The position numbers were made by a program, and so were the translations under genes. 64,000 bases of DNA from Bradyrhizobium oligotrophicum S58 (GTDB lineage Bacteria > Pseudomonadota > Alphaproteobacteria > Rhizobiales > Xanthobacteraceae), in NCBI RefSeq assembly GCF_000344805.1, contig NC_020453.1, forward strand, positions 2,294,001-2,358,000, in the 5' to 3' direction. Below the pieces are notes generated by a model. It saw nothing but the letters and a program-made list of their open reading frames with translations, ran no database searches and was not told the DNA's origin. Numbering within the stretch: the first letter of the stretch is position 1; every line of letters begins with the position of its first letter. Of this stretch, positions 8,524 through 17,834 are shown one piece after another.

Positions 8524-9336
8524 ATGACCCTGCCCAGCATCTTCCTGTCGCACGGCTCGCCGATGCTGCCGCTCACGGACTCGGCGGCGCGTGACTTCCT
8601 CCTCGGCCTCGGCGGCAGCCTGTCGCGGCCGAAGGCCATCCTGGTGATCTCGGCGCATTGGGAGACCGACATCCCCGTCGTCAATGCCGTCGCCACCAAC
8701 GAGACGATCCACGATTTCTACGGCTTTCCGCGCGAGCTCTATCAACTGAGCTATCCCGCACCTGGTGCGCCCGATCTCGCAATGGCCATCGCGGCGCGCC
8801 TGCAGGCCGCAGGCCTTCCCGTCGGTGTCGACCGCGAGCGCGGGCTCGATCACGGCGCCTGGGTGCCGCTGCTGCTGATGTATCCGCAGGCCGACATTCC
8901 CGTGCTGCAGCTGTCGATCCAGACCGAGCGCGGCCCCGCACATCATCTCGCGCTCGGCCGCGCGCTGGCGCCCTTGCGTGACGAAGGCGTGCTCATCATC
9001 GGCAGCGGCAGCTTCACCCACAATCTCGGTGAGTTCCGCAAGCGTCGGCTCGACATCGACGATCCCGCGCCATCCTGGGTGGTCGACTTCGCCGACTGGG
9101 TGCACAAGGCCGCGATCGAAGGCCGCATCGACGACCTCGTCAACTATCGACGCCTTGCTCCGCATGCCCGCGACAATCATCCGACCGACGAACACTTCCT
9201 GCCGCTGTTCGCAGCACTCGGCGCCGCCGGCGAGGGCGCGCGCGTCGAACGCCTGCACAACAGCGCCAATTACGGCGTGCTGCGCATGGACGTGTATGCG
9301 TTCCATGGCGCCGACGAGGCGAAGGCCGCGGCTTGA
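8524..9336 (+). CDS. LigB-type extradiol dioxygenase (4,5-DOPA dioxygenase/YgiD family)
   Basis: A 270-residue member of the DODA/LigB class III extradiol dioxygenases, which open catechol-type rings using non-heme Fe(II) or Zn. Conserved features are the N-terminal SHGSPML (His10), SAHWET (His45), LDHGAWVPLLLMYP and SGSFTHNL. The length matches YgiD/DODA proteins. The ATG at 8524 follows a GAGGAGCGATGAC leader. The physiological substrate is unknown; with the upstream DoxX and LysR genes, detoxification of aromatics or quinones is the likely context. Confidence 0.88.
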   Translation: MTLPSIFLSHGSPMLPLTDSAARDFLLGLGGSLSRPKAILVISAHWETDIPVVNAVATNETIHDFYGFPRELYQLSYPAPGAPDLAMAIAARLQAAGLPVGVDRERGLDHGAWVPLLLMYPQADIPVLQLSIQTERGPAHHLALGRALAPLRDEGVLIIGSGSFTHNLGEFRKRRLDIDDPAPSWVVDFADWVHKAAIEGRIDDLVNYRRLAPHARDNHPTDEHFLPLFAALGAAGEGARVERLHNSANYGVLRMDVYAFHGADEAKAAA

Positions 9337-9451
9337 GATGCCGACTTATTAGTTCGACGTGCATCTGCCCGTCGGGCCAATTTGCCCGTCGGGTTACTTT
9401 GTCGCAGCAGATTTCGCTTGCGTCGTCGGGCAAATCACCGCGATCTTCTCC

Positions 9452-9836
9452 CGCATCCCGTCTCACTTCGGAGGGGCGTTGCGCGCGATCGTCACGACAC
9501 GCGAGGCGGGGAGCGGTGGCCGCGAGACGTCGCAGCATGTCCTTGGCAACATGTCCTGGATGTGCGGACGAACGATGTTCTTGCGGACGTGAAGTTGCAG
9601 GGTTCTGATACCTCGACGCTGGTATCCCGCACGATGCGCGAAGGCGCATTGTCGCGCATGGCGGCCAACAAGCCCGAGCGCCAGGAAGCCTGCATATAAG
9701 CGTGAAGCCCATCGCGCAGGGAGGGCCGGGTGATCTCGGCTGAACCTGTGGTTCCTGCCCCGTGCAATTTTTCCGCACGGGGGCCACGGGCGCGGCCAGC
9801 GCCCGGCCTTCCCTGCGCCCTCCTATTCAGGAGGGG
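9452..9836 (+). repeat. Long dispersed repeat, copy A (structured, about 385 bp)
   Basis: It begins CGCATCCCGTCTCACTTCGG and ends near CCCTGCGCCCTCC. Its inverted counterpart is copy B at 43031-43396. Both share a nearly identical 5' core (GGAGGGGCGTTGCGCGCGAT and the next bases), GCGGACGTGAAG, CTGATACC..CGACGCTGGTATC, GGCCAACAAGCCC and TATAAGCGTGAAG. The 3' part folds into a 17-bp outer stem (9714-9730 with 9802-9818, one wobble) enclosing an 8-bp hairpin (9758-9782). Further hairpins are at 9607-9626 and 9632-9651. Confidence 0.85.
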
Positions 9837-9924
9837 GAGCGGACCTTACATAGTCCGGGCATGTCATGCCGCGGAATTGTAGCAGCGCGTCGGTCCGGTC
9901 GATGAATGCGAGATATCTCAGCAT

Positions 9925-9995
9925 CGTCATTGCGAGCGCAGCAATCCAGAATCCCGTCCACAGCCCTGGATTGCTTCGCTGCGCTCGCAATGACC
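9925..9995. repeat. Short palindromic repeat (GTCATTGCGAGCG family)
   Basis: CGTCATTGCGAGCGCAGCAA and the following TCCAG pair with CTGGATTGCTTCGCTGCGCT and the following CGCAATGAC. Related copies are at 42650-42734 and 48770-48843. All lie between genes. Confidence 0.8.
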
Positions 9996-10137
9996 GAGGA
10001 AAGGCCAGCGTTTCCAGAGGTGCGCTGCACACATGACCTCGGAGGTAGCTGACATCACCGTGTGCTGCGCAGAAAATCCTTGACCCGTTCGTACGCAGGT
10101 GATGCGAAGGATGCACCAGGGAGTGAAAACAACAACA

Positions 10138-11442
10138 ATGCGCCTGCCGTTCTATTATGGCTGGGTCATCGTCGCCGTGACCTTCGTGACGATGGCGATC
10201 GGCGTCAATGCGCGCACCGCGTTCTCGCTGTTCTATCCGCCGATCCTCGCCGAATTCGGCTGGGACCGCGGCGTCACCGCCGGCGCCTTCTCCTTCGGCT
10301 TCGTCGCCTCCGGCATCGTCAGTCCCTTGATCGGACGGCTGATGGATCGCACCGGCCCGCGTGCGGTGATGGAGATCGGCGTTGCGCTGATGGGCGGCGG
10401 GCTCTTGCTGGCGCCGCTGACCACGCAGCCCTGGCATCTCTACGTCACGATCGGCGTCATGGTCGGCGCCGGCAGCGTCTGCCTCGGCTATTCCGGCCAG
10501 TCGCTGTTCCTGCCGAACTGGTTCATCCGCCGCCGCGGGCTCGCGATCGGCATCGCCTTTGCCGGCGTCGGCATCGGCTCGATGACCTTGCTGCCCTGGG
10601 TGCAGCACATGATCGCGCAGACCAGTTGGCGCGCCGCCTGCACTGCCATGGGCATCGTGGTGCTGGTCGTGCTGGCGCCGATCAACCTGCTGCTGCGCAA
10701 GAAGCCGGAGCAGCTCGGCCTGCGGCCCGATGGCGATGCCGCGCCGCTTGCGAGCGCCGCCAGGCCTGTCTCCAACGTCGTCGACGTCGGCTGGGCCGGC
10801 ATCGATTGGACGTTGCCGCGCGCGCTGCGCACGAGCCGGTTCTGGTGGCTCGCGCTCGGCTATTTCTTCGGCCTCTATGTCTGGTACGCGGTACAGGTGC
10901 ATCAGACCAAATACCTGCTCGAGATCGGCTTCAGCTCCAGCGTCGCGGTGTGGGCGCTCGGCGCCGTCAGCCTGCTCGGCATTCCCGGGCAGATCGCGCT
11001 CGGCCATCTGTCGGATCGGCTCGGGCGCGAGGCGGTATGGGGGCTAGGCTGCCTCGGCTTCGCGATCTGCTTCGCGGCGCTGATCGCGCTCAAGGTCGCG
11101 CCGTCACTGCTGCTGATCTATGTGATGGTGGCGACGCAGGGCGCGCTCGGTTACGGCATCACCTCGGTGATGGGGGCGGTCGCGCTCGAAATATTCCAGG
11201 GCGCGCATTTCGGCAGCATCTTCGGGACGGTCATGCTGATCGGACTATGCGGCGGCGCTGCGGGCCCGTGGGTGACCGGCGTGCTGTATGATCTCACCGG
11301 CAGCTACACGCCGGGCTTTGCGATCGCGCTCGTCGGAAGCTTCGTCTCCGCAGCCGCGATCTGGATCGCGGCCCCGCGCAAGGTCCGCCTCGTCGCCGGC
11401 CAGTTGCACAGGTTAAGGACGGCGGCGGGGGCTGCGGCATGA
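10138..11442 (+). CDS. MFS transporter (oxalate/formate antiporter-like or monocarboxylate type)
   Basis: A 434-residue, 12-span major facilitator. It opens with MRLPFYYGWVIVAVTFVTMA, typical of the OFA/monocarboxylate branch, has the loop motif GRLMDRTGPRAV between TM2 and TM3, and repeats GHLSDRLGREAV after the central loop. The ATG at 10138 is preferred because it begins at the first span; in-frame starts at 10099, 10102 and 10111 would add up to 13 polar residues. An AGGGAG site lies near 10117. The substrate is not known. The P450 gene starts 74 bp downstream on the same strand and could be cotranscribed. Confidence 0.85.
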   Translation: MRLPFYYGWVIVAVTFVTMAIGVNARTAFSLFYPPILAEFGWDRGVTAGAFSFGFVASGIVSPLIGRLMDRTGPRAVMEIGVALMGGGLLLAPLTTQPWHLYVTIGVMVGAGSVCLGYSGQSLFLPNWFIRRRGLAIGIAFAGVGIGSMTLLPWVQHMIAQTSWRAACTAMGIVVLVVLAPINLLLRKKPEQLGLRPDGDAAPLASAARPVSNVVDVGWAGIDWTLPRALRTSRFWWLALGYFFGLYVWYAVQVHQTKYLLEIGFSSSVAVWALGAVSLLGIPGQIALGHLSDRLGREAVWGLGCLGFAICFAALIALKVAPSLLLIYVMVATQGALGYGITSVMGAVALEIFQGAHFGSIFGTVMLIGLCGGAAGPWVTGVLYDLTGSYTPGFAIALVGSFVSAAAIWIAAPRKVRLVAGQLHRLRTAAGAAA

Positions 11443-11516
11443 TGTGTGGTCTGGCCGACTTGCCATGGCGGCGCGGCCGTGAACTAATCGGCCAACGATC
11501 CGGGAGAGGGTGACCA

Positions 11517-12749
11517 ATGAACGAACATGTTCAAGCCAACAAGGCGGCGCCGCTGTTCAACCCGCTGTCGCCGGAATTCATCCGCGATCCCTATCCCTTC
11601 TACGCGCAGCTGCGCGACAACGATCCGATGCATGTGACGCCGTTCGGGGCGTTCCTGGCCAGCCGCCACGCGGAATCGAGCCTCGTGCTGCGCGACAAGC
11701 GGTTCGGCAAGGATTTCGTCGCCCGCTCGATCCGCCGCTACGGCCCGGACATCATGAACGAGCCGGTGTTCCAAAGCATGAGCCATTGGATGCTGCAGCA
11801 GGATCCGCCGGACCACACCCGGCTTCGCGGCCTGGTCGTGAAGGCGTTCACCGCGCGCCGGGTCGAGGACATGCGGCCGCGGATCCAGGAGATCGTCGAC
11901 CGAACGCTCGATGAGGTCATCCCGCAGGGACGGATGGACCTGATCGAGGACTTCGCCTTCAAGCTGCCGGTCACCGTGATCTGCGACATGCTGGGCATCC
12001 CGGAGGAGCATCGCGAGGCGTTCTACAAGAGCTCGCGCGAGGGCGGCCGGCTGCTCGAGCCGGTGCCGCTGTCGAAGGCCGAGATCGCGGAAGGCAATGC
12101 CGGCAACGCGGTGTCCAAGGCCTATTTCCAGCATCTGTTCGAGCTGCGCCGGAAGCAACCCGGCGACGACCTGACGACACAGCTGCTGCAGGCCGAGGAG
12201 GACGGCGCCAAGCTCAGCCATGACGAGCTCACCGCCAACATCATCCTGCTGTTCGGCGCGGGGCATGAGACCACCGTCAATTTGATCGGCAACGGCCTGC
12301 TGGCGCTGCACCGCAATCCGGACCAGCTGGCGCTGCTCAAGGCGCGGCCCGAGCTGATCACCAACGCGATCGAGGAGTTCCTGCGTTACGATTCCTCGGT
12401 GCAGCTCACCGGCCGGGTCGCGCTCGAGGACATCGAGGATCTCGGCGGCCGCCGGATCCCGAAGGGGGAAACCGTGCTGTGCCTGCTGGGCTCGGCCAAT
12501 CGCGATCCCGCCGTCTATCCGGACGATCCGGAGAAGCTCGACATTGTCAGGGCGAATGTGAAGCCGCTGTCGTTCGGCGGCGGCATCCATCATTGCCTGG
12601 GGGCTCAGCTCGCCCGGATCGAGGCCGAGGTCGCGATCGGAACCCTGCTGCGGCGGCTGCCGGAGCTGAAGCTCGACGATCCGGACAGCCCGGAATGGCG
12701 GCCGACCTTCGTGCTGCGCGGCCTCAAGCGGCTGCCGGCGCACTGGTAA
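11517..12749 (+). CDS. Cytochrome P450
   Basis: A 410-residue soluble bacterial class I P450. The I-helix oxygen-binding motif is LLFGAGHETT, the K-helix ExxR is EEFLR, and the heme loop is SFGGGIHHCLG with axial Cys360. The ATG at 11517 has a GGGAGAGG site. No ferredoxin or ferredoxin reductase gene is adjacent, so redox partners must come from elsewhere. The substrate cannot be inferred; the MFS carrier just upstream may be functionally linked. Confidence 0.93.
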   Translation: MNEHVQANKAAPLFNPLSPEFIRDPYPFYAQLRDNDPMHVTPFGAFLASRHAESSLVLRDKRFGKDFVARSIRRYGPDIMNEPVFQSMSHWMLQQDPPDHTRLRGLVVKAFTARRVEDMRPRIQEIVDRTLDEVIPQGRMDLIEDFAFKLPVTVICDMLGIPEEHREAFYKSSREGGRLLEPVPLSKAEIAEGNAGNAVSKAYFQHLFELRRKQPGDDLTTQLLQAEEDGAKLSHDELTANIILLFGAGHETTVNLIGNGLLALHRNPDQLALLKARPELITNAIEEFLRYDSSVQLTGRVALEDIEDLGGRRIPKGETVLCLLGSANRDPAVYPDDPEKLDIVRANVKPLSFGGGIHHCLGAQLARIEAEVAIGTLLRRLPELKLDDPDSPEWRPTFVLRGLKRLPAHW

Positions 12750-12919
12750 CCATCTTCGTTAACGGACTTGTGCAACGGGCGTCGAAATACCGACAGCGCT
12801 GTGACTTCGCCATACTTAATCCTATATGATGCAGCGCTCCGGTATCGATGCCCGTGGGGCCAAGGCCGCATCTGTTGGAAGGTTGGGACGCCGGAGCGTT
12901 GTCCTTTGAGGGAGACCCC

Positions 12920-15900
12920 GTGCAGACGACCCTGCTCGGCTTGGCGATTGCCTTCATCCTTGCGCTCCTTGCCGCGCTGATCGGCCCGTATTTCGTCGAC
13001 TGGAACCAGTTCCGGCCGCAATTCGAGGCCGAGGCGGGCAAGGTCATCGGCGTGCCCGTACGGGTCGCCGGTGCGCTGGATGCACGGCTGTTGCCGACCC
13101 CCACCTTGCGGCTGCGCCAGGTCACCTTCGGCGGCGCCAACCATCTCGGCAAGCTGCGGGCCGACAAGCTCGACGTCGAGTTCAGCCTCGGCGACATGAT
13201 GCGCGGGCAGTGGAAGGCCAACGAGCTCACCATCGGTGGCATGGCGGCCGATCTCGGGCTCGACGCCAAGGGCCGCGTCGACCTGCCGGCCGCCTCGGGC
13301 CGGTTCAATCTGGCTGCCCTCTCGATCGACCGTTTCAACCTGACCGGCCGGGTGGCGCTGCACGATGCGGCCAGCCGTTCGACGCTGGAGCTGACCGACA
13401 TCGTCTTCTCCGGCGACGTGCGCTCGCTGGCCGGCTCGCTGCGCGGCGACGGCGCGGTGTCGATCCGCGGCGCCCGCTACCCGTTCCGGGTGTCATCGAG
13501 CCAGGACAAGGACTCCAACGGCCTGCGCGTCCACCTCAACGTCGACCCCGGCGAGCGTCCGGTCATGGCTGATATCGAGGGCCTGATCAGCTTTCCCAAC
13601 GCCTCGCCCAAGTTCGAGGGCGCACTGACGCTGTCTTCGCCGTCCAGGGAGCAGGGCGCCGACAAGGACAAGCCCGCCAACGATCAGGTCACCAAGGGGC
13701 AGGTCACCAAGGGCCAGGCCGCGAAAGAGCCTCCTGCGAAGCCGTCGCCGGCGCAGCGGGCCATCACCAGTCCGGCGAGTCGGGCCGAATCCACACCTTG
13801 GCGGATCGCCACCAAGGTCGTGGCCGATCAGGCGTCCGCCAAGCTCGAGCAGATCGAGGTCACCTTCGGCCAAGAAGATCGCTCGCTGAAATTTGCCGGC
13901 AATGGCGACGTCCGTTTCGGCGCTGCGCCAGTGCTGAAAGCCTCGCTGTCGGCGCGCCAGCTCGATGCCGACAAGCTGCTGGCCGGTGGCGACGAGGTGA
14001 AGGACCGCCGGGCGATCGCGCCGGCGCTGGTGCTGCCGGCGCTGCGCAACTGGATCGCGCAGCTGCCGACCCTGCCGCTGCCCGCCAGCGTCCAGTTCAC
14101 GACCGAGCAGATCATGCTGTCCGGCCGCCCGGTGCAGAATTTCACGGCCGACCTGCACAACGAGCCGACGGCGTGGAGCCTCGAGAAGGTCGATCTGCGC
14201 GCCCCGGGGTCGACGCATCTGACATTCCGGACCATCGGCATTTCCACCTCGGTCACGGCAGGCTTCACCGGCGCGCTCGATCTCGACTCGTCGGAGCCGG
14301 ATACGCTGGTGGCCTGGCTGCAGGGCCGCAGCGACGGCAGCTACCGCACCCAGCGCCCGCTGCGCCTGCGCGGCGATCTCAACGTGGCGCCGGACCGGGT
14401 CGCGATCGACGGCCTGAAGGCCGACATCGATGGCGGCTCCGTCGACGGACGCATCGCGCTCGTCAACCGGTCTGCCGGGCCCGGCTCGCGCTTCGAGGCG
14501 GTGCTGAAGGGCGACCGGCTCGATCTCGACGCGGCGATGGCCGTCACGCGTTCCCTGGTCGGCGTCACCGGCGAGTGGCCGGCCGAGGCCAACGTGGCGC
14601 TCGATGTCGGCCGCGCCAAGCTCAGCGGCCAGGAGCTGCGTCCGCTCACCGCACGCTTCTCCTACGATCCCAAGACGATTGCCGTCGATCAGCTCAAGTT
14701 CGGCCAGGGCGGCGGGGTGACCAGCGAGGGCTCGGGCCGCTTCGATCGTGCTGACGCCACCGGGCGGCTCGTCGTGACCTCGATGGCAGGCTCGCTGAAG
14801 GAGATCACCGCGCTGCTGCAGCCCTTCGCACCGCAGATCGCCACGCGTTTCGATGCGCTCGGCACGCCCGCCGGCGCGGCGCGGTTGAAGCTTACGCTGG
14901 ATATCGCCAAGGATCCCGCCAATGCCGACCGCAGCCAGGCGAAGGCAGTGCTCGATCTCGATGCGCCGCAATTGAAGGGCTCGGCCACGTTGACGGCGAA
15001 GCCGTCGGCGGCGGCGCTGCGCAGCTTCGAGGTCGACGCCATCGATCGCACCGAGCTGGGGATCGAGAGCCGGGTTTCGGCCGAACAGGGCAATGTCGTG
15101 CTGGCGCTGCTCGGGCTCGATCGCATCGCGGCGGCCGGCAACGGTCCGGCCCAGTTCGACGCCAGCGTGACCGGCAGCTGGCGGGCGCCGCTGCGGGTGA
15201 ATGCAAAACTGTCCGGCGGCGGCCTCGATGGCGATGCGCAGGGCACCGTCGAGCCATGGGGCGATGCCACCAAGGCCAATGTCAATCTGCGCCTGCGCAG
15301 CGCCAATCTGGCGCCGCTGCTCGGATTGAAGCCGCAGGATGCGGCGGCGCAGAACATCCGACTGTTCGGCCGGCTGGGCCTCTCCAACAATCATGTGACG
15401 CTCGACGACATCGACAGCACGGTCGGCGGCTCGCGGCTGCGCGGCCGGCTCGCCATGAATCTGGACGACGACAAGCAAGTCGATGGCGAGCTCGGGCTGG
15501 ACGCGCTCGACGTCCCGCAGGTGTTTTCGGTGCTGGTCGGCGCGGCCGGCCGCGAGCAGGCCGAGCCGCTCGGCGCCGGTCTTCTGAAGGGATGGCGCGG
15601 CCGCGTCTCGTTCCAGGCGCTCAGCGGCGCCATCCTGACCGGCATGGATCTACGGCCGCTCGGCGGGGCGATCAAGAGCGATGGCCAGTCGCTCACGATC
15701 GAGAAACTCAAGGGCAAGCTCGGCGGCGGCGACGTGAGCGCGTCCGTCGATGCGCGGCCCAATCCCAACGGCCTGGTCCTGAATGGCCGCATCGAGCTCG
15801 CCGGCGTCGACGGCGCCGCCTTGCGCTATCGCAGCCTCAAGATGCCCCCGGGCAAAGTCTCTGCGCAGATGACGCTCGCCGCCGAGGGCCGCAGCGTGCA

Positions 15901-16738
15901 GGGGCTGGTCAACGCGCTCTCGGGCAACGGCACCGTGACGATCGACAATGCGGCGATCCCGAACCTCGACCCCCGCGTCTTCGAGGCGGCGTTGCGCGCG
16001 GCTGATGCCGGGCAGGTCGGTGACGACGGCAAGCTCCGGCAGGTGGTCGAACCCATTCTGACGTCGGGCAGTCTGTCGGTCGCGTCTGCCCAGATTCCCT
16101 TCATCATCCGTGACGGCCGGCTGCGCGTCGGCGCCACCACGCTCGAGGCGCAAGGCGCGCGTGCGATCGTCTCCGGCGGCTTCGATATTCCGGCCGACCA
16201 GGCCGACATCCGCGCCAGCCTCAGCGCGAACGCTGTCGGCAATGCCAATAGCCGTCCCGAGGTTCAGCTGTTTGTCGTTGGCACACCCGACGCGCTGACG
16301 CGCGCCGTCGACGTCACCTCGCTGTCGTCCTGGCTGGCGGTGCGCGCGATCGATCGCGAGACGCGGCGGCTGGATGCGATCGCCCGTGGCGAGGTGCCGC
16401 CGGCCTATCCATCGTCGACGGCGTCGCTGCCGGGTGGTAATGATGCCGGCCCGGTCGCGCCCGCTGTGCCGGACGTGCCGCTGCCCGGGCGTGATCCGCG
16501 GCGCGATCCGCGCGCCAGGCTGGGCGGCCCGCGCGCCGCCGTTCCGCCGCTCGCCGCACCACTGTCGTCGCCGCCTGCAGCCGCGCCACCGCCGGTGCCG
16601 CCGGTCGCCGCGAGCCAGTCACAGGTCGCGCCGCTGCCGCCGCCGGTCGAGATCAAGCCGGCGCCCGGCGCGCTGCCGCCGCGTCCCCGGCCGGTGCCGC
16701 GTCCGCCCGTTGTGTTGACGCCGCCGGGCAACCCGTGA
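12920..16738 (+). CDS. AsmA family protein, large envelope-biogenesis protein
   Basis: About 1,272 residues. One N-terminal membrane segment (TLLGLAIAFILALLAALIGP) is followed by the AsmA start FVDWNQFRPQFEAEAGKVIG, a long periplasmic beta-rich region and the C-terminal AsmA domain (SGNGTVTIDNAAIPNLDP). The tail from about residue 1175 is Pro/Ala-rich and low complexity. AsmA proteins are related to bridge-like lipid transporters and affect outer-membrane assembly. The GTG at 12920 follows GAGGGAGA; the frame is open for 24 more codons upstream without support. A Lys/Ala/Pro/Gln-rich insert lies near residues 250-285. Confidence 0.88.
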   Translation: MQTTLLGLAIAFILALLAALIGPYFVDWNQFRPQFEAEAGKVIGVPVRVAGALDARLLPTPTLRLRQVTFGGANHLGKLRADKLDVEFSLGDMMRGQWKANELTIGGMAADLGLDAKGRVDLPAASGRFNLAALSIDRFNLTGRVALHDAASRSTLELTDIVFSGDVRSLAGSLRGDGAVSIRGARYPFRVSSSQDKDSNGLRVHLNVDPGERPVMADIEGLISFPNASPKFEGALTLSSPSREQGADKDKPANDQVTKGQVTKGQAAKEPPAKPSPAQRAITSPASRAESTPWRIATKVVADQASAKLEQIEVTFGQEDRSLKFAGNGDVRFGAAPVLKASLSARQLDADKLLAGGDEVKDRRAIAPALVLPALRNWIAQLPTLPLPASVQFTTEQIMLSGRPVQNFTADLHNEPTAWSLEKVDLRAPGSTHLTFRTIGISTSVTAGFTGALDLDSSEPDTLVAWLQGRSDGSYRTQRPLRLRGDLNVAPDRVAIDGLKADIDGGSVDGRIALVNRSAGPGSRFEAVLKGDRLDLDAAMAVTRSLVGVTGEWPAEANVALDVGRAKLSGQELRPLTARFSYDPKTIAVDQLKFGQGGGVTSEGSGRFDRADATGRLVVTSMAGSLKEITALLQPFAPQIATRFDALGTPAGAARLKLTLDIAKDPANADRSQAKAVLDLDAPQLKGSATLTAKPSAAALRSFEVDAIDRTELGIESRVSAEQGNVVLALLGLDRIAAAGNGPAQFDASVTGSWRAPLRVNAKLSGGGLDGDAQGTVEPWGDATKANVNLRLRSANLAPLLGLKPQDAAAQNIRLFGRLGLSNNHVTLDDIDSTVGGSRLRGRLAMNLDDDKQVDGELGLDALDVPQVFSVLVGAAGREQAEPLGAGLLKGWRGRVSFQALSGAILTGMDLRPLGGAIKSDGQSLTIEKLKGKLGGGDVSASVDARPNPNGLVLNGRIELAGVDGAALRYRSLKMPPGKVSAQMTLAAEGRSVQGLVNALSGNGTVTIDNAAIPNLDPRVFEAALRAADAGQVGDDGKLRQVVEPILTSGSLSVASAQIPFIIRDGRLRVGATTLEAQGARAIVSGGFDIPADQADIRASLSANAVGNANSRPEVQLFVVGTPDALTRAVDVTSLSSWLAVRAIDRETRRLDAIARGEVPPAYPSSTASLPGGNDAGPVAPAVPDVPLPGRDPRRDPRARLGGPRAAVPPLAAPLSSPPAAAPPPVPPVAASQSQVAPLPPPVEIKPAPGALPPRPRPVPRPPVVLTPPGNP

Positions 16739-16769
16739 TCTCGCCGCGCGTCGGGCAGGGGCCGCGCCG

Positions 16770-17711
16770 ATGATGACGTTGCGCCAGGTCGAGGTCATCC
16801 GCGCGGTCATGGTGACGGGCACCATCAACGGCGCAGCCCGCCTGTTGAAGGTCTCTGCGCCGGGCGTCAGCCGCCTCGTGAAGTACACCGAACGCTCGCT
16901 CGGCATCCGCTTCTTCCAGCGCCAGAATGGCCGTTACTTCCCCACCCCCGAGGCGCAGAACATCTTCGAGCAGATCAACAGCGTCTACGAGAAGGTCGAC
17001 GATCTCAGCTACATCATCTCCAACATCGGCCGCGGTGCGTTGTCGGAACTGCGCATCGGCTCGGTGCCCAGCATTTCCCAGGTGATGGTGCCGCGCGCGA
17101 TCGAGCGCGTCCGCCGCCGCTATCCTGATCTCGGCATCGACATCAACATCCTGAAGATCGAGGAGGCGATCGACTATCTGATGCTGGGCAAGGGCGAGTG
17201 CGTGGCGATGAGCTACCGGCTCGACCATTCCGGGCTCGAATTCCTGCCGCTGGCCTCGGGCGAATTGTTCTGCATCGTGCCGCCGGGCCATGAGCTCGCC
17301 GGCCGCAAACAGGTCTCCGCCGCCGAGATGACGCGCTATCCGCTGATCGGCATCGATCCGAACGATCCCTACGGCCGGATCATGGCCGAGATCTTCGCGC
17401 GCAACAAACTCGACTACAACATCTCGATCAAGGCGCGCTTCGGCACCACCGTCTGCGCGCTGGTGAAGGCCGGGCTCGGCATCGCCGTGATCGACCAGTT
17501 CACCGTCGCCCATGGCGGCTATCCCGGCATCGAGCTGTTGAAGATTGCCGAGCCGACGCGGTTCGACACCTATATTGCCGTCAAGCGCGGCACGCCGCTG
17601 TCGCTCTATGCCGAGCACTTCATCGATTGCCTGCGCGCGGAGATGCGCGCACTGGAGCCGGGCCGACGCCAGGTGGCCAAACCGGCGAAAACTGCCCTCG
17701 GCAAAAAATAA
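16770..17711 (+). CDS. LysR-family regulator, likely of the quinate/shikimate block
   Basis: A 313-residue LysR protein: N-terminal helix-turn-helix (residues 3-60, GTINGAARLLKVSAPGVSRLV) and a substrate-binding domain (about 90-295). Two tandem ATG codons (16770, 16773) follow GGGCAGGGG. It is co-directional with, and 123 bp upstream of, the shikimate dehydrogenase-like gene, and so stands at the head of the transport/catabolic block. Its stop codon overlaps a 13-bp palindrome that could be its operator. The inducer is presumably quinate, shikimate or dehydroshikimate, by inference. Confidence 0.88.
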   Translation: MMTLRQVEVIRAVMVTGTINGAARLLKVSAPGVSRLVKYTERSLGIRFFQRQNGRYFPTPEAQNIFEQINSVYEKVDDLSYIISNIGRGALSELRIGSVPSISQVMVPRAIERVRRRYPDLGIDINILKIEEAIDYLMLGKGECVAMSYRLDHSGLEFLPLASGELFCIVPPGHELAGRKQVSAAEMTRYPLIGIDPNDPYGRIMAEIFARNKLDYNISIKARFGTTVCALVKAGLGIAVIDQFTVAHGGYPGIELLKIAEPTRFDTYIAVKRGTPLSLYAEHFIDCLRAEMRALEPGRRQVAKPAKTALGKK

Positions 17712-17721
17712 CATGATGTTA
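17709..17721. promoter_or_regulatory. Perfect palindrome TAACATGATGTTA, candidate operator
   Basis: TAACAT and ATGTTA flank a central G, overlapping the TAA stop of the LysR gene and lying 114 bp before the shikimate dehydrogenase start. Together with the AT-rich stretch that follows (17723-17755), it is a plausible LysR-type control region. This is inferred from position and symmetry only. Confidence 0.4.
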
Positions 17722-17834
17722 GGTTCAGCGGATATTTGGATAATTGTGTTAGCCGGCGGACGCGCTATCGTCCGCGGCGAGATTCATCGCTCGTGCGGCG
17801 ATCGCGCGAAGCAGCAGCAGAGACTGAAGCCAAC

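Larger units (their letters stand above)
9337..10137. other. Intergenic repeat zone without a believable gene
   Basis: About 800 bp between the dioxygenase and MFS genes. It holds a short TGCCCGTCGGGC tandem near 9365-9395, a long dispersed repeat (9452-9836) and a short palindromic repeat (9925-9995). Small open frames exist on both strands but are rich in Arg, Ser and Cys, lack ribosome-binding sites and lie inside repeats. No promoter for the MFS gene was identified with confidence. Confidence 0.7.

Noticed and set aside
13493..15478. 661-codon antisense frame in the AsmA gene
   Set aside because: It is an artefact of high GC content, antisense to a clear AsmA family gene, with low-complexity composition.
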